Below, one piece after another: positions 1 through 10,599 of a stretch of DNA of 64,000 nt (positions within the stretch are counted from its first letter, which is position 1; the number at the start of each line of letters is the position of its first letter). A model generated the notes under the pieces. The model did not search any database. It had not been told where the DNA came from and worked only from the letters and a program-made list of their open reading frames with translations. Source of the DNA: Phialocephala subalpina (lineage: Eukaryota; Ascomycota; Leotiomycetes; Helotiales; Mollisiaceae); assembly GCA_900073065.1 (NCBI GenBank), contig FJOG01000015.1, forward strand, positions 227,284 to 291,283. Reading direction: 5' to 3'. Made by a program: the position numbers and the translations under genes.

Positions 1-169
1 CAACGCATAGGCAAGTACGCTTAGCTGGTCCACTCAAAAGCCAATATCCATCTCTTGTCCTAAACCGGTGCGGCGGATTTTGGGTGTACGCATGAGGGGG
101 GTATTGTAACGACCATGGAACGCCCGACGCCGTGGAACGACAATATGCCAGCAAGCCTGAAGCCCTTGT

Positions 170-848
170 CTATTCCATGGAGGTCTCTGCATCTGCGAAA
201 CCTCCCAGGAGAGGTCCTATGCCATCTGATTTGACGAGCTTGTGGCTTTGCAATTCTTCGAGGTCTTCGTCGTCGGAGATCCATCCTTCTGAGGGTGCTG
301 GTGTACTCTCGGCCAGGTATTGATTGGGCTTGGATGATGTATCGGGTGTAGAAATCTTTGCCAGCACGTCTTGGTACCGTAAGAGTCTGGCATCTTGGAT
401 GGGGAAGGTGGTGGTTGCAGGCGGTGGGACATTATTTTGAGGTACCATGGCAAATATATCGACGAGATGGCTGCATAGAACGAATTAGCATGCAGTCTTT
501 TGTTTACAGCAGGGGATTGAGGGTGTGCGAGTTTCGAGTCCTCATCCAGAGAAGCACGCAGAGGCGCGCAATCTTACTTGCCTTGATGTCTGCATCACGA
601 CCTTCTGCAAGGCCTCCGTCTCTCGCTGGACCTCTTGCGGATCTGCCTGAATCGCTCCAGCACTGTGATCTCCGAAGCTGCCATAATGATTCGTGTGCGG
701 GTCGTCGAAAAGTAATCGAGATTGTTCGTCCTGCGTAAGAAGACCTGTCAGTAACTTGCAGTGGGCTGCGGATACAAGAGAATGCTCTCACCTCGTCGGA
801 CAAGTCGCGGTCACGGTCATGGCCAATGCAGGAGGAGCAGACACCCAT
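170..848 (-). CDS. LAMTOR1/Meh1-like lysosomal membrane adaptor
   Basis: Three exons: 848-792, 730-582 and 470-170, giving 168 aa. The N-terminus MGVCSSC is a textbook dual-acylation signal: Gly2 for N-myristoylation, Cys4 and Cys7 for palmitoylation. It is followed by an acidic stretch ending in RLLFDDP, a helical segment (QRETEALQKVV) and the motif LVDIFAMVP, which is characteristic of fungal proteins of the LAMTOR1 (Ragulator) / Ego1-Meh1 class. Such proteins tether Rag/Gtr GTPases to the vacuole membrane for TORC1 signalling. The acidic C-terminal part (ISDDEDLEEL) is also usual. Intron 1 is GT-AG (61 bp). Intron 2 only keeps the frame if its donor is GC (AG|GCAAGT) at 581; using the overlapping GT at 577 breaks the phase. 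Function is inferred from acylation site plus family motifs. Confidence 0.8.
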
Positions 849-1150
849 TCTGGCGGGTGAAGGAGGGAAATTGCCTGGCTGCTGTACGAGAAATCACCTC
901 ATGAACTCCCATGCAGGCCCAGCGCTCTACTCGGCCGTCATGGAAAGAAGGCGCAGGAGGCCAGAGAATCAAATGAAGGGCGATGTAAGATCTATGCGCT
1001 CAAAGAACGGCAAGGAGGTGCGCGGGTGTGGTGTTGAAGAAACATAATTGTTGTGATCGCGATGGATGTCAATATAAAATCTGCGAGGGACCAAGCGGGT
1101 GCTTAGGGCGCTAAACCCAGAAAGGCAGCCACTGCAACAGAAATATCTCC

Positions 1151-1201
1151 TTCTCTTCTCTTCTCTTCTCTTCTCTTCTCCTTTCCTTTCCTTTCCTCTC
1201 C
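1151..1201 (+). repeat. TTCTC / TTTCC microsatellite
   Basis: Six perfect TTCTC units at 1151-1180 run into degenerate TTTCC units to about 1201. It forms a pure pyrimidine tract about 300 bp upstream of the LAMTOR1-like start codon (848, minus strand), so it could lie in that promoter region. Confidence 0.9.
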
Positions 1202-1709
1202 CATCTCTCCCTTTACCATGTGCATCATGCTCTGTACAGCTCAAATCCATTGTCAATACGACACATCAATATTCTCCCTTTCGCAGTGCGAACTCCGTGG
1301 CCGCATCATGTGTGCAGGGAAGTGTCCCTGGCAACACTGGGCGTCGTCGTATCGCTTTCGACGCCCCTCCATGCATTCGGCCTGTGCAAGCTGCACGAGT
1401 ACAAATCGAGACTTCAACTTGCAGTCCATCATGCCATACATGCCGGTACTGCCTCGTACGGCTACTTGCTACTCAATTGTGTCTTTTGTAATTCTGTAAA
1501 GTTTATATCACGTGAGTGACTGTTGATGCGCGTCATGGTTTCATCGTGGCCTTGATTGCAGCCGGCCAGGGTGTCAATGATGCCACCAGTCCTGCTTATA
1601 GGCTGGAAAGATGCTTCCTCCATCCCGCTGATGTCCTGCGTCAATGCCGCGTATTCGTTGGCTAGCAATGTCTTGCGTTGTCCATCAGTTTTTGGCAACC
1701 CTTGCCTCC

Positions 1710-1757
1710 AGGTCCTCCTCTAGGTCCTCCTCTAGGTCCTCCTCTAGGTCCTCCTCG
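1710..1757 (+). repeat. 12 bp minisatellite, four units
   Basis: Four head-to-tail copies of AGGTCCTCCTCT; the last copy ends in G instead of T. On the minus strand one frame reads LEED repeats and another reads GGPR repeats, but neither frame extends into a convincing gene. Confidence 0.9.
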
Positions 1758-2143
1758 AGCCCCCATCGTTGTCAGTGCAACATCCCTCTCTAGCTTTCAA
1801 GGAAGGAGTATTTGGCGAATTGACAATATTATTTAGTTTGCGGGGAGCAAGGCCGAGTGCAAATTATCCATTATGTCCTTTCCGCGTGCCTAAGAATGTA
1901 TCAAATATTGCTGAGCAACATCATGTTCTATACAGGAGAATTAGTTCTGGTTCCTATGCACTGTATAAGAACACTCAAATGCTGCCAAACAGTATTATTA
2001 ATTAAAATCACAGATACTCCAACCAACTACCACATTCATTTCAACATTACAAAGACGGCCTTCATTCATTGTCCGACTTCCCCACTCCTTCAAGTCTACA
2101 AACTTTTTGCAAAATACACGCATCAGCACAGAATCTACACATC

Positions 2144-3013
2144 ATGTCTTCTCGAATTCAAATTCTGGCATCTGCCATCCTTGCGCTTTCCACCTTCGCT
2201 CTCGGAAAACCCCTGGCTCGCAGGGACACCAGCGAGTGCCACGCGGTCTCCGTGACCACGACAACCGCCACCGTTCCACTGACAATCGTTTCCACCTCGA
2301 CATTCACACCCCCTCCTTCCAGCATAGCCACCAAACCCATTAACTCCTCTATCTTAGTTATCGAGACCTCTGTGCAAGCTACGGCTTCCAACCCAGCCCA
2401 AACTTCAGCGTCTGCAGTTGCCCCACCAAACAATTGCCATCATAACAATTGCCTGCGCCAATTCCTCCGTCACCCGCAGGTCTCCGCATTCTGTGCAACC
2501 TACACTACAACCATCAACACCGCTACTACAAATCTTCCCGACTATGCTAGCCAATGCCACGCAGATCCCACCCGAATCTCATCCGCTTGCTCCTGCGTCG
2601 TTACCGACGTCGTCGCACAAACATCCGGTACCGCTCAAACCTCTACCATCCTACCATCGTCTAAAATCGTCTCAACCTCCGCTTTCGCAGGAAGCGTAAC
2701 TCCAGCAAGCATCGCCAGCACCAGCGCTAAACACCACACTCGCACGAACAACGGAACCTTCACCACTCGTACTCATCACCACCATCACTCGCACAGCGCT
2801 GTCCCTGCCACTTCCTCATTCGAGAGCGGGATGTGCTTTGCGAGTGTGGTGTACGAAACTTTCACTGAGACTACGACCTACCTTGTCACCTTGACCGGAT
2901 CTTCGTCGTGGGCTGTGAGCAATGCTACCACCATTGCACCGGTTGTGTCGAGCGCTTTGATCACTTCGGACACCATTACGGCTTCTGCGAGTGTGTTCCC
3001 GTCTGAACATTGA
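2144..3013 (+). CDS. Secreted Ser/Thr-rich protein with C-NNC-FC cysteine pattern
   Basis: Intronless, 289 aa. An N-terminal signal peptide (MSSRIQILASAILALSTFALG) is followed by a dibasic RR at residues 26-27, a likely Kex2-type processing site. The mature protein is very rich in Ser and Thr, so it is probably heavily O-glycosylated and cell-wall or matrix associated. A cysteine-bearing core contains NNCLRQF, AFCATYTT and SACSCV; similar spacing recurs in small secreted proteins of filamentous ascomycetes, but I cannot name a function. A His run (HHHHH) sits in the linker before a C-terminal section with one more Cys. No GPI-anchor hydrophobic tail is present. The ATG chosen is the one that gives the signal peptide. 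Confidence 0.8.
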   Translation: MSSRIQILASAILALSTFALGKPLARRDTSECHAVSVTTTTATVPLTIVSTSTFTPPPSSIATKPINSSILVIETSVQATASNPAQTSASAVAPPNNCHHNNCLRQFLRHPQVSAFCATYTTTINTATTNLPDYASQCHADPTRISSACSCVVTDVVAQTSGTAQTSTILPSSKIVSTSAFAGSVTPASIASTSAKHHTRTNNGTFTTRTHHHHHSHSAVPATSSFESGMCFASVVYETFTETTTYLVTLTGSSSWAVSNATTIAPVVSSALITSDTITASASVFPSEH

Positions 3014-3602
3014 GGGGGGTGAGGAGCTGGGGAGGAGAGGGGGAAAGGAGTGGGAGGAAGCTTGGCAGGGTTGTTGGCGTCATGGGTTCGGGAGGTTCAG
3101 GGCAGGATTCATGGTCGATCTTAGAAGGCGTTTTCGGACAGGTAATATTTTAATAGATATACATATATATCCCTTGAGCCTTTCTATCTGTTGTTGATTT
3201 CTCTGGGTGTTTTGTTCCATCTTAGAGCTTTTGCAGCTTTAGCCAGAGTTGGCCTGAATCTCTCGGCGTCTCGCCGATGTTAGCGCTTCATTTCACGTGC
3301 AAACTCTGGGTCCCAAAGATCGAAAAGGGAGCGAAATGCTTTGACGTATTGCGAAAACTTCTGGCAGCCTTCCAGAATCTAATATGCTCATTCTTCAGCT
3401 TCTAGAGTAGTGCTATGATGAGTCCATGATGTTTCCAGAGCTTCTAGTACTATTACATGATGTCATACTAAATTTTGTCCTACTGTTCTTATGCATCAAC
3501 TCTTCCCCTTCCTATTTGAACGTTTTGCTGAGGTTATATTACGTTGCACAAGGAAGTCACACGAATATCGATTGGAAAGAAGACGAAGAAGCAGAGCGCA
3601 AC
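3014..3602. other. Intergenic, no gene supported
   Basis: Downstream flank of the secreted protein gene and upstream flank of the F-box gene. Short open stretches only; no recognisable domain, RNA gene or repeat. Confidence 0.5.
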
Positions 3603-4365
3603 ATGGCTCCTCCAACGTAACAGACTTTACCTCCAGATATAGCCAGAGAAATGAAAACTCTCGCCATGGATTGCAATTCCCTCTCTCAATTTCCCCGTGT
3701 ATCTGCTAAATTAGCCTCCGAGATTACAGACATCATAGCAGAAGTCACTCAAGAAAAAGAACGCCATCTCCAGGCACAAATCACGACAAAAAAAACTCCC
3801 AAGGAAGGATTATTTCTCCACACTCCCAGTCGAACTCGCCATCCAAATCTTCTCTCAAATACCATCATCGAACTACCTCACCTTGGTCCACACCTGCAAA
3901 TACTTCGAGAAAGTGTTGAGAACGAACGCGAGGGAGATATGCAACAAAGCTATTCTATCACTACCCGAAATTTCGAGACTGAATGAAGAATTCGAATCGA
4001 CGATTCAAGATGATTGGATTGTCCCACACGTCGAGGGGACTCCTGGGAATTTCTGGCGCCTGCACAATCAGCCAGCAATATATTCTATGATCGATCGGCC
4101 GCAAAGGAGAGACAATCTCTACATGATCACGCGTCCAGGGCCAGAATACCTATACTTCCTAGAGCAGGTAGTGGCAGAATTAGCTTCGGCAGATGAATCT
4201 GTACTTAGATTTAGGTACATCACTGGAGATAGCTTTTATAGCTATCTTCCATTCGAACGAGCATTGAAGCAAGATATACGGGAAGCAGTTGGGTCGGCTA
4301 TTCTTTCGCGATTTCTAAGGGATATTAAGAATAGTCAGCATAAGTTACCGAAGGGATTAGTTTAG
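3603..4365 (+). CDS. F-box domain protein
   Basis: The preferred model has a short exon 3603-3616, an intron 3617-3773 (GTAACA...CTCCAG, 157 bp) and exon 3774-4365, giving 201 aa. An N-terminal basic leader MAPPTHKSRQKKLPRKD leads directly into an F-box (FSTLPVELAIQIFSQIP, then LVHTCKYFEKVL), the Skp1-binding module of SCF ubiquitin ligases. The remaining roughly 150 aa contain no substrate-binding repeat I recognise; they are probably a lineage-specific C-terminal domain. An alternative start at 3651 reads in a different frame and joins the F-box only if one A is removed from the A8 run at 3788-3795. The spliced model needs no sequence error and so is preferred. Confidence 0.65.
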
Positions 4366-4600
4366 TACTATCGGTATTATCGGGCGGGGTTGCACCATGA
4401 TCTGCCCATGTCACGGAAGCCTGAATTTTGGCGGAGGTGAAGAGGAAAGCTGGTCACAAGAGAAGGGCATATGTCAGAGCCATGATTTTAGTTCTAGTTT
4501 CTGACCGGAAATAAGTTCTCTATATTATATTCGAGGACCATCGGGGCTTATGTAGCCTTCTATGTACAGTACTTTGTCTACCTCGGGGTGATGGGTCGCT

Positions 4601-7215
4601 TTACTCGATGACAATCGCATCAACCCACGGCTTTCCATCGACCCAAAACATGGTGACCACATTCCCACCCGCTAAAAATTCCACCTCGACAGTCTTATTA
4701 ACATTAACGCCATCAAAACCCACTGTCGATTTCGTCAAGAAATTCATCTGCACATCCAATATCCCATTCCCACCTCCCACAATCGTCAAGTTCCTCGCCC
4801 CACCACTACTTTCCGACGTCCTAACATCAGCGATCTCGGCCCACGCACCATTACCAAGTAACACACCACCATCTTGAATCGTGCAATTAAGGCCAGATTT
4901 CTTGCCCTCAAACCCACCAATAAATGTTCCCAATAACCCATCTTCAGCTTCATATCTCGGTCCCGTCGTTGCAGGGACCCATATCTGAACCTCTGACACA
5001 GCTACAGCGTAATGAATCTGGTTGACAAGTGTGATAGAAAGAAAGTCGGTTTCAACTTCTATCCCAGTCTGTGGCGTCGTACTGTTGCCCATGCTCGAAG
5101 CATTGCTATTTCCAAAAAGAACAGTGTTCAAAGCATTCGGCACACACCCATCCCAAGGATTCCGACTAGCCAGCAACGTCCCATTACGATCATGGATCAT
5201 GATAGCAGAAGGACAAGCGATGACTCCGCCCCTATCTGTATCGGCAAAGATAGCAAGAGATACGCTATCAAATTTCCTCGCTCTCGGAAGGTTAATCGAG
5301 ATAGTGTTGAAAGGAGTGGTGGATTGATTATTCGTCCATCTGTTGTCTGGTGTAGTATCATACCACAGTAGTCCGTCGATCATTTTCCACGCCTCGTAAG
5401 GAGACAAGTCGCCGTTGGAACTGAATGTGTAATCAGCGCTGATGTTTGGGAGACCCCATGGTGCGTTGGGGTTGGAGAGGATGTTGACGAAGCGGGGTTG
5501 AGAGGAGAGGGTCGAGATGGAGGTTGAGTTCGAAGGGAGGGTGACATTTAGGGGTGTGAGAGTTGGTTGGTTGTGTATCAATGTGGAGGAGGAGTATATT
5601 GAGAGGCCAGGGGAGTGGGTGAAGTTTGAGAAGTGGGAGCCAGACTGGTCCCAGAGGATGGAGATGAGCTGGCCGTGGTAGGGGAGGTTCTCAATGGCGA
5701 AGTATGTCCAATCGCTGGGTACAAGCGGTCGAAGCTCCAATCTATTGTCCAGGCTGGGAATAATGCCAATGAAATTCGTGAAGAGGTTGTCGATGTATGT
5801 CGAGTGCAGGTAGTTCTCGCTGTGATTGGAGGTGTCTCCCGACCATTCATCGATCGTTGGGTAATGACTTTCAGCAACGTAAGGCACGCCATCTTTGTAG
5901 TTTGTCATAGTGTAGGCCTCGAATGCTTGTTGAAAGAGGTCTGGGGTAACGACTGTGCTGACATTTTCTCGAGCCAAGCGTGCAAGTGTTCCCAGATATA
6001 CGGATGTACTAAAGGGCCACGATTGACCTTGCCATATCTGGATCTTCTTAGCAACGTTTGTGAATGTATGAGGGAGGTACTCACGCAACAGTAAGTGGTA
6101 TTCTTGAACTCGGTGTAGTATGGGTCAGCCTGATCCAGTGTGGTGGGACCAAATTCAGTCAAGAACGCCTCGGGCGTCAGTCCAGCCTCCAAACCCATAA
6201 TCGAGTCCGCATCCGTACCAACTTCGAATCTGAAGGGAAAATAGCCAATTAACTGTCTGCCCTCAACTCTCAAATTAGTTCCCTCGACAACATCGATCCA
6301 GAACTTCATATCCTCGTCCCACAGAACGTCCCTCATCTGTCCATACAATGTGTCTGCTCGATCGCTCCACTGCTGAGTAAGTGAAGTTTGATTGGCAAGC
6401 TGAGAAACCTCCGCGATCGCACGAGCATTAGCGACCATGTAAGCATTGAAGTTAGGTCGATAAGTCTCAGGTCCCAACCAAATAGTGTTGAAGTCATTCC
6501 CAAATGCATTCCAGACGTCCACTTTCCCGCCATTTGGGCCTCCAGTCCAATAACCCGGCAACGAATACTCCTGTGCATCGGAGAGAGGCGTTCGATGATA
6601 GAGACCAGTGCCATTGTTTTGTGTGGCGTTCCAGAGATTGAAAGTCTCGATCATGCCAGGGAGCTGAGTAACGAGGAAATCGGTATCACCTGTGGCCCAC
6701 GCATGCTCAAGAATCGCACGATGGATGTAGTGCGTGTATGAGATGCCGCCTAGAGCTTCTATACCTGCTCGCATGTACAGATCGATCAAATCTTTGGTGT
6801 AGTCTGGATCTCGAAGCCATCGTCCTTCCAGGATCTGATGAGCAGCCGAGTCCGGGATCGTTTGAAGCTTGCTAGCCCATGATACAGGGTGAATGAACTC
6901 AGTGAAAAGCCATCCATGGCCTCCGTGGGAGTACTTGAGGTGTCTCTTGAGAACGGAAGTCCGATAGTAGTACACATCTTGGATGTTCTTGTCCGGAAGA
7001 TCAACGAAGGGAATGTTGTCCAAATACCACTGTTTGTCATCGAGCGAGGAGATATACGACTGATGATCGAGGATTGAAGTTGTTGAGAGATACTCGTCGG
7101 GTAATGGATATGGCCGAACGGGATCTTGCCCGGAGCACAAGTGTGGTAGCACAAATGCTATTAGAACGAGGAGTTTTCGTTGTCCAAGCTGCATTTTGAA
7201 AACAAATCTTGGCAT
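4601..7215 (-). CDS. Secreted six-hairpin glycosidase (MGH1/GH63-like) with C-terminal carbohydrate-binding-like domains
   Basis: Two exons (7215-6085 and 6037-4601) with a 47 bp intron; about 855 aa, or 848 if translation starts at the second Met (7194), which gives a better signal peptide (MQLGQRKLLVLIAFVLPHL). The first two thirds resemble (alpha/alpha)6 six-hairpin glycosidases of the mannosylglycerate-hydrolase/GH63-like type: GGHGWLFTEFIHP, a region ending FNAYMVANARAIAEVS, and the WQGQSWPFSTS signature just after the splice junction. The C-terminal part contains a discoidin/F5-8-like stretch (around DGLLWYDTTPDNRWTNNQ) and a last segment starting YEAEDGLLGTF that looks like a CBM35-type jelly roll. 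Many N-glycosylation sequons fit a secreted enzyme. The substrate cannot be read from the sequence. An acceptor 6 bp earlier (41 bp intron) is also in frame. Confidence 0.8.
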
Positions 7216-7588
7216 GAACTTCCATCGTGAATTTGAGGAGATGCGGTAGTTGACGGTGTTTTGTTCACGACGTCCAGTCGTCGCCCCGCACCAGCATGGA
7301 GGTAAAATCGCGGGGTTAATGAGATCATGCCCCTGACGATCGCTTAGCCTTCAAGCGCACCAATGGGAGCCATGAAACGAGAAAGTCCACCAATGAAGTA
7401 TTGCATTTGAAGCTCCAATCCAACCCTCTGTCTAATGAGTGAGACGATTAACGAGCGTACTACTGTTCTCTATCATAATGTAGATACTGCGCTCTTCAAA
7501 CTTTAGGGGTGTCAAATGAGATGCGAATAAGTTTATCGTATTTTAAGCTGCTTGCACCTCACAAAAGGCTTCCTCAGCAAATGGTAAG

Positions 7589-8346
7589 NNNNNNNNNNNN
7601 NNNNNNNNNNNNNNNNNNNNNNNNNNNNNNNNNNNNNNNNNNNNNNNNNNNNNNNNNNNNNNNNNNNNNNNNNNNNNNNNNNNNNNNNNNNNNNNNNNNN
7701 NNNNNNNNNNNNNNNNNNNNNNNNNNNNNNNNNNNNNNNNNNNNNNNNNNNNNNNNNNNNNNNNNNNNNNNNNNNNNNNNNNNNNNNNNNNNNNNNNNNN
7801 NNNNNNNNNNNNNNNNNNNNNNNNNNNNNNNNNNNNNNNNNNNNNNNNNNNNNNNNNNNNNNNNNNNNNNNNNNNNNNNNNNNNNNNNNNNNNNNNNNNN
7901 NNNNNNNNNNNNNNNNNNNNNNNNNNNNNNNNNNNNNNNNNNNNNNNNNNNNNNNNNNNNNNNNNNNNNNNNNNNNNNNNNNNNNNNNNNNNNNNNNNNN
8001 NNNNNNNNNNNNNNNNNNNNNNNNNNNNNNNNNNNNNNNNNNNNNNNNNNNNNNNNNNNNNNNNNNNNNNNNNNNNNNNNNNNNNNNNNNNNNNNNNNNN
8101 NNNNNNNNNNNNNNNNNNNNNNNNNNNNNNNNNNNNNNNNNNNNNNNNNNNNNNNNNNNNNNNNNNNNNNNNNNNNNNNNNNNNNNNNNNNNNNNNNNNN
8201 NNNNNNNNNNNNNNNNNNNNNNNNNNNNNNNNNNNNNNNNNNNNNNNNNNNNNNNNNNNNNNNNNNNNNNNNNNNNNNNNNNNNNNNNNNNNNNNNNNNN
8301 NNNNNNNNNNNNNNNNNNNNNNNNNNNNNNNNNNNNNNNNNNNNNN
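7589..8346. other. Assembly gap (758 N)
   Basis: An unresolved run of N. The right flank (8347-8410) is strongly AT-rich, resembling the tract at the right end of the window, so the gap may hide a degenerate repeat. The left flank is of normal composition. Confidence 0.95.
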
Positions 8347-8472
8347 ATTTTTAGTTTAAAATAAAAGTGTAAATATTTGAAATTAATATAAATTTTTAAA
8401 AAGGTGATCAAAATGGCCATTTTTGCTGTATTTCGCTTAAGTGTGCCACGAGCTGTGGCCCGAACTCTTACC

Positions 8473-10194
8473 TCAAGAACCACGAGCCATTTCTTCCTGC
8501 GGAAAGCGTCCTGGAGGTGGATCACAATCCAAGGCAAAGTGTATCCCCGTCTGTCTTCCAATGCGCTGTAAGACATTTCGTGCTTCCACTCGCTGCTGCC
8601 GCCGGACGCATGGCACCCAGGACACCGCAAGGAGTGGCCACATCAGTCTCAATCCATCTGCCCAACATCCTCCACCAGGTATCAAACGAGCAGAACGATT
8701 TCCAAGGGTAACTGGGACTTCGTTGAGAATCTCCTCTGCGAGTATTTCAATAGTTCGAATGGTATGTTTCCGCCGAAGAGGAATATCTGTCATAGATTGT
8801 GTATCTATGCGGTTGATAAGGAGGACCTCAAAGTAATGAAGCTTGAGTTGGGCAGATCTTAGTGAGTTGTAGAAGTGGAGGGAAGCAAAGTTGAATGGAT
8901 CGATGGTCACATTGTCCTTCCATATTTGGATCTCTTTTTGAAGACGATCGACTTCCGCGAATATGTGTGTGGCCTGAAGTGTGGGAGCAGGATCTGTCGA
9001 AAGGTTCTTGAAATATGGCCGTATTTTCATGCAGAGTGAGGAGATTCGGTAGTTGTAGGTTGAAACCGCAAATAAAAAGCGTTCATCCTCCGAGAGTTGT
9101 GGTCGAAGCAGCTCAAACCAGCTGAGAGACTGCAAGGGGAAGTCTGTATTTGATACTAAACAATGGGTTTGCTAGTAGCGTTAGTATTTGTTGTTAGTTA
9201 ACTAAGGAGACTAACGATGGACAGATATATGATCCAGAAGATATTACGACCCCTTCTTGTTGAGAACTGGTTCGGGCCTCTGAGACGAAGCAGAGATGCG
9301 AGACCTTGGGAGTGTATGTGATATGCTTGAGGTGCGGCAACTGAGCAGTTTTTGGCCGAATTAACAACAACCTGAAACCGTCAGTAATCTGCAATCGCAA
9401 CATCGAGTTCCGCCATACTTCATGTATGCCCAAGAGCCAGACAGCGATGACTGTGCTGTCCTTCACGCTTTCAACAGGATCTTGGACAGCAGCATTCGTG
9501 AGCCATAACGCGCGTCCATACGTGTGAATCAACTCTTTGTCGGGTGGGGATCGTGAGAGATTTGTTAGATATGCCTTGACGAACGTCTTCGTAGCAAAGC
9601 TGAGACACGAGTTATCGTTGACCTCGGAGTATAATTCGGGAAGAAATTCGTGAAGCCCGTAATATGGGACACCATTCATGAGTGTGGAGAATTGGTTGAG
9701 TACAATAGGAACGCAATACATATGCCAGTGCTCTACTGGTTGGGGAGCGAGCGTTGGCGGGGTCGGACTCGCTGGTCACTGTTAATATTCACCCACAAAA
9801 GGATCAATGGTGCTTCATACCAGTACAGTTGATTGGGTCTAGTTCGAAGGTATCATTCGATAACGATGGACTCTTGCTGTTAAGAGATAGAAATTCTTTT
9901 TTGCTGCCTGCTTCGGGCAATGACGAGCAAAATCCTCCCTGATTACGACGGCCAGCAACCCCCTTGCAGGCAAAAGATTGTTTGTCTCGATTGCGGAAGA
10001 GCAGATCTTGTGCCTGGCGGTACCCAGGGCAAGACTTGCCAATCTTGGCACACCGGAGACATCCTGATGGCGTAAGGTCACACTGCTGGGGTATGAGGAC
10101 TGTTCATATAGGAGTCTCAGGGAGGGGCACCTACGTGCACTCTTCTTTTCCTGCAAAGATGGCATGCAAGGCTTGGCTTGCCGGTATTAGGCAT
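8473..10194 (-). CDS. Zn2Cys6 transcription factor with fungal-specific C-terminal domain
   Basis: Five exons (10194-10135, 10082-9821, 9771-9379, 9325-9216, 9171-8473), 507 aa. The N-terminus carries a complete binuclear zinc cluster with Cys11, 14, 21, 28, 31 and 38 (CX2CX6CX6CX2CX6C); the ring is split by intron 1 between His20 and Cys21. CPGYRQAQDLLFRN after the cluster is typical of the group carrying the Fungal_trans_2-like domain. The C-terminal regulatory domain follows (VLNQFSTLMNG, then a segment ending RLRGPNQFSTRRGRNIFW). Near the end WADGLRLMWPLLAVSWV matches the same family. Intron 3 is the least certain: the acceptor could be at 9326 (as used) or at 9341. Target genes are unknown; the divergent side holds no close neighbour. 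Confidence 0.8.
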
Positions 10195-10599
10195 CGTTCT
10201 TCACGGCGTCTGGACTGTTCGGGACTCCAAGATGGGGTTGGTGGTGTCTCCAAACGAGGCTCGAGGCGTTCTGATCCACGCGTACGAGGCAATCGCTCCA
10301 AATTGACTGAGAATTGTTTCTTGGAGAAATCCAGGAGATTCATTACTGAGATGCCGTTCGTGTAAGCATCGCGGCTGGGGCTGAGGTGCTCATGCACCTC
10401 GAATGGAATTTCCCATTGCGGTTAGGCTTGCCGCTTGCCGATCTCAGGGGGAACCTCGGCTTAACATCTCTCACTCACTAGAAACCATCTCTCTGAGCAG
10501 AACTTGAATATCTTTACGACTATCGCAGCTTTCATTATGACTTTCATCCTAGTATTACATGGATCCTCTCAAAGAATCAAATCTACCTTTACATCCGGA
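10195..10599. other. Intergenic, no gene supported
   Basis: About 400 bp upstream of the minus-strand zinc-cluster gene and downstream of the OST-alpha gene. Nothing recognisable beyond short shadow frames. Confidence 0.5.

Larger units (their letters stand above)
849..2143. other. Intergenic, no gene supported
   Basis: About 1.3 kb between the divergent LAMTOR1-like gene and the secreted protein gene. It holds a pyrimidine microsatellite (1151-1201) and a 12 bp minisatellite (1710-1757). A minus-strand open stretch at 1462-1698 has no ATG start and no recognisable family, so it is not called. Confidence 0.6.

Noticed and set aside
1462..1698. Minus-strand open stretch with a hydrophilic helical look
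   Set aside because: No ATG start, no family recognised, adjacent frame is only the minisatellite.
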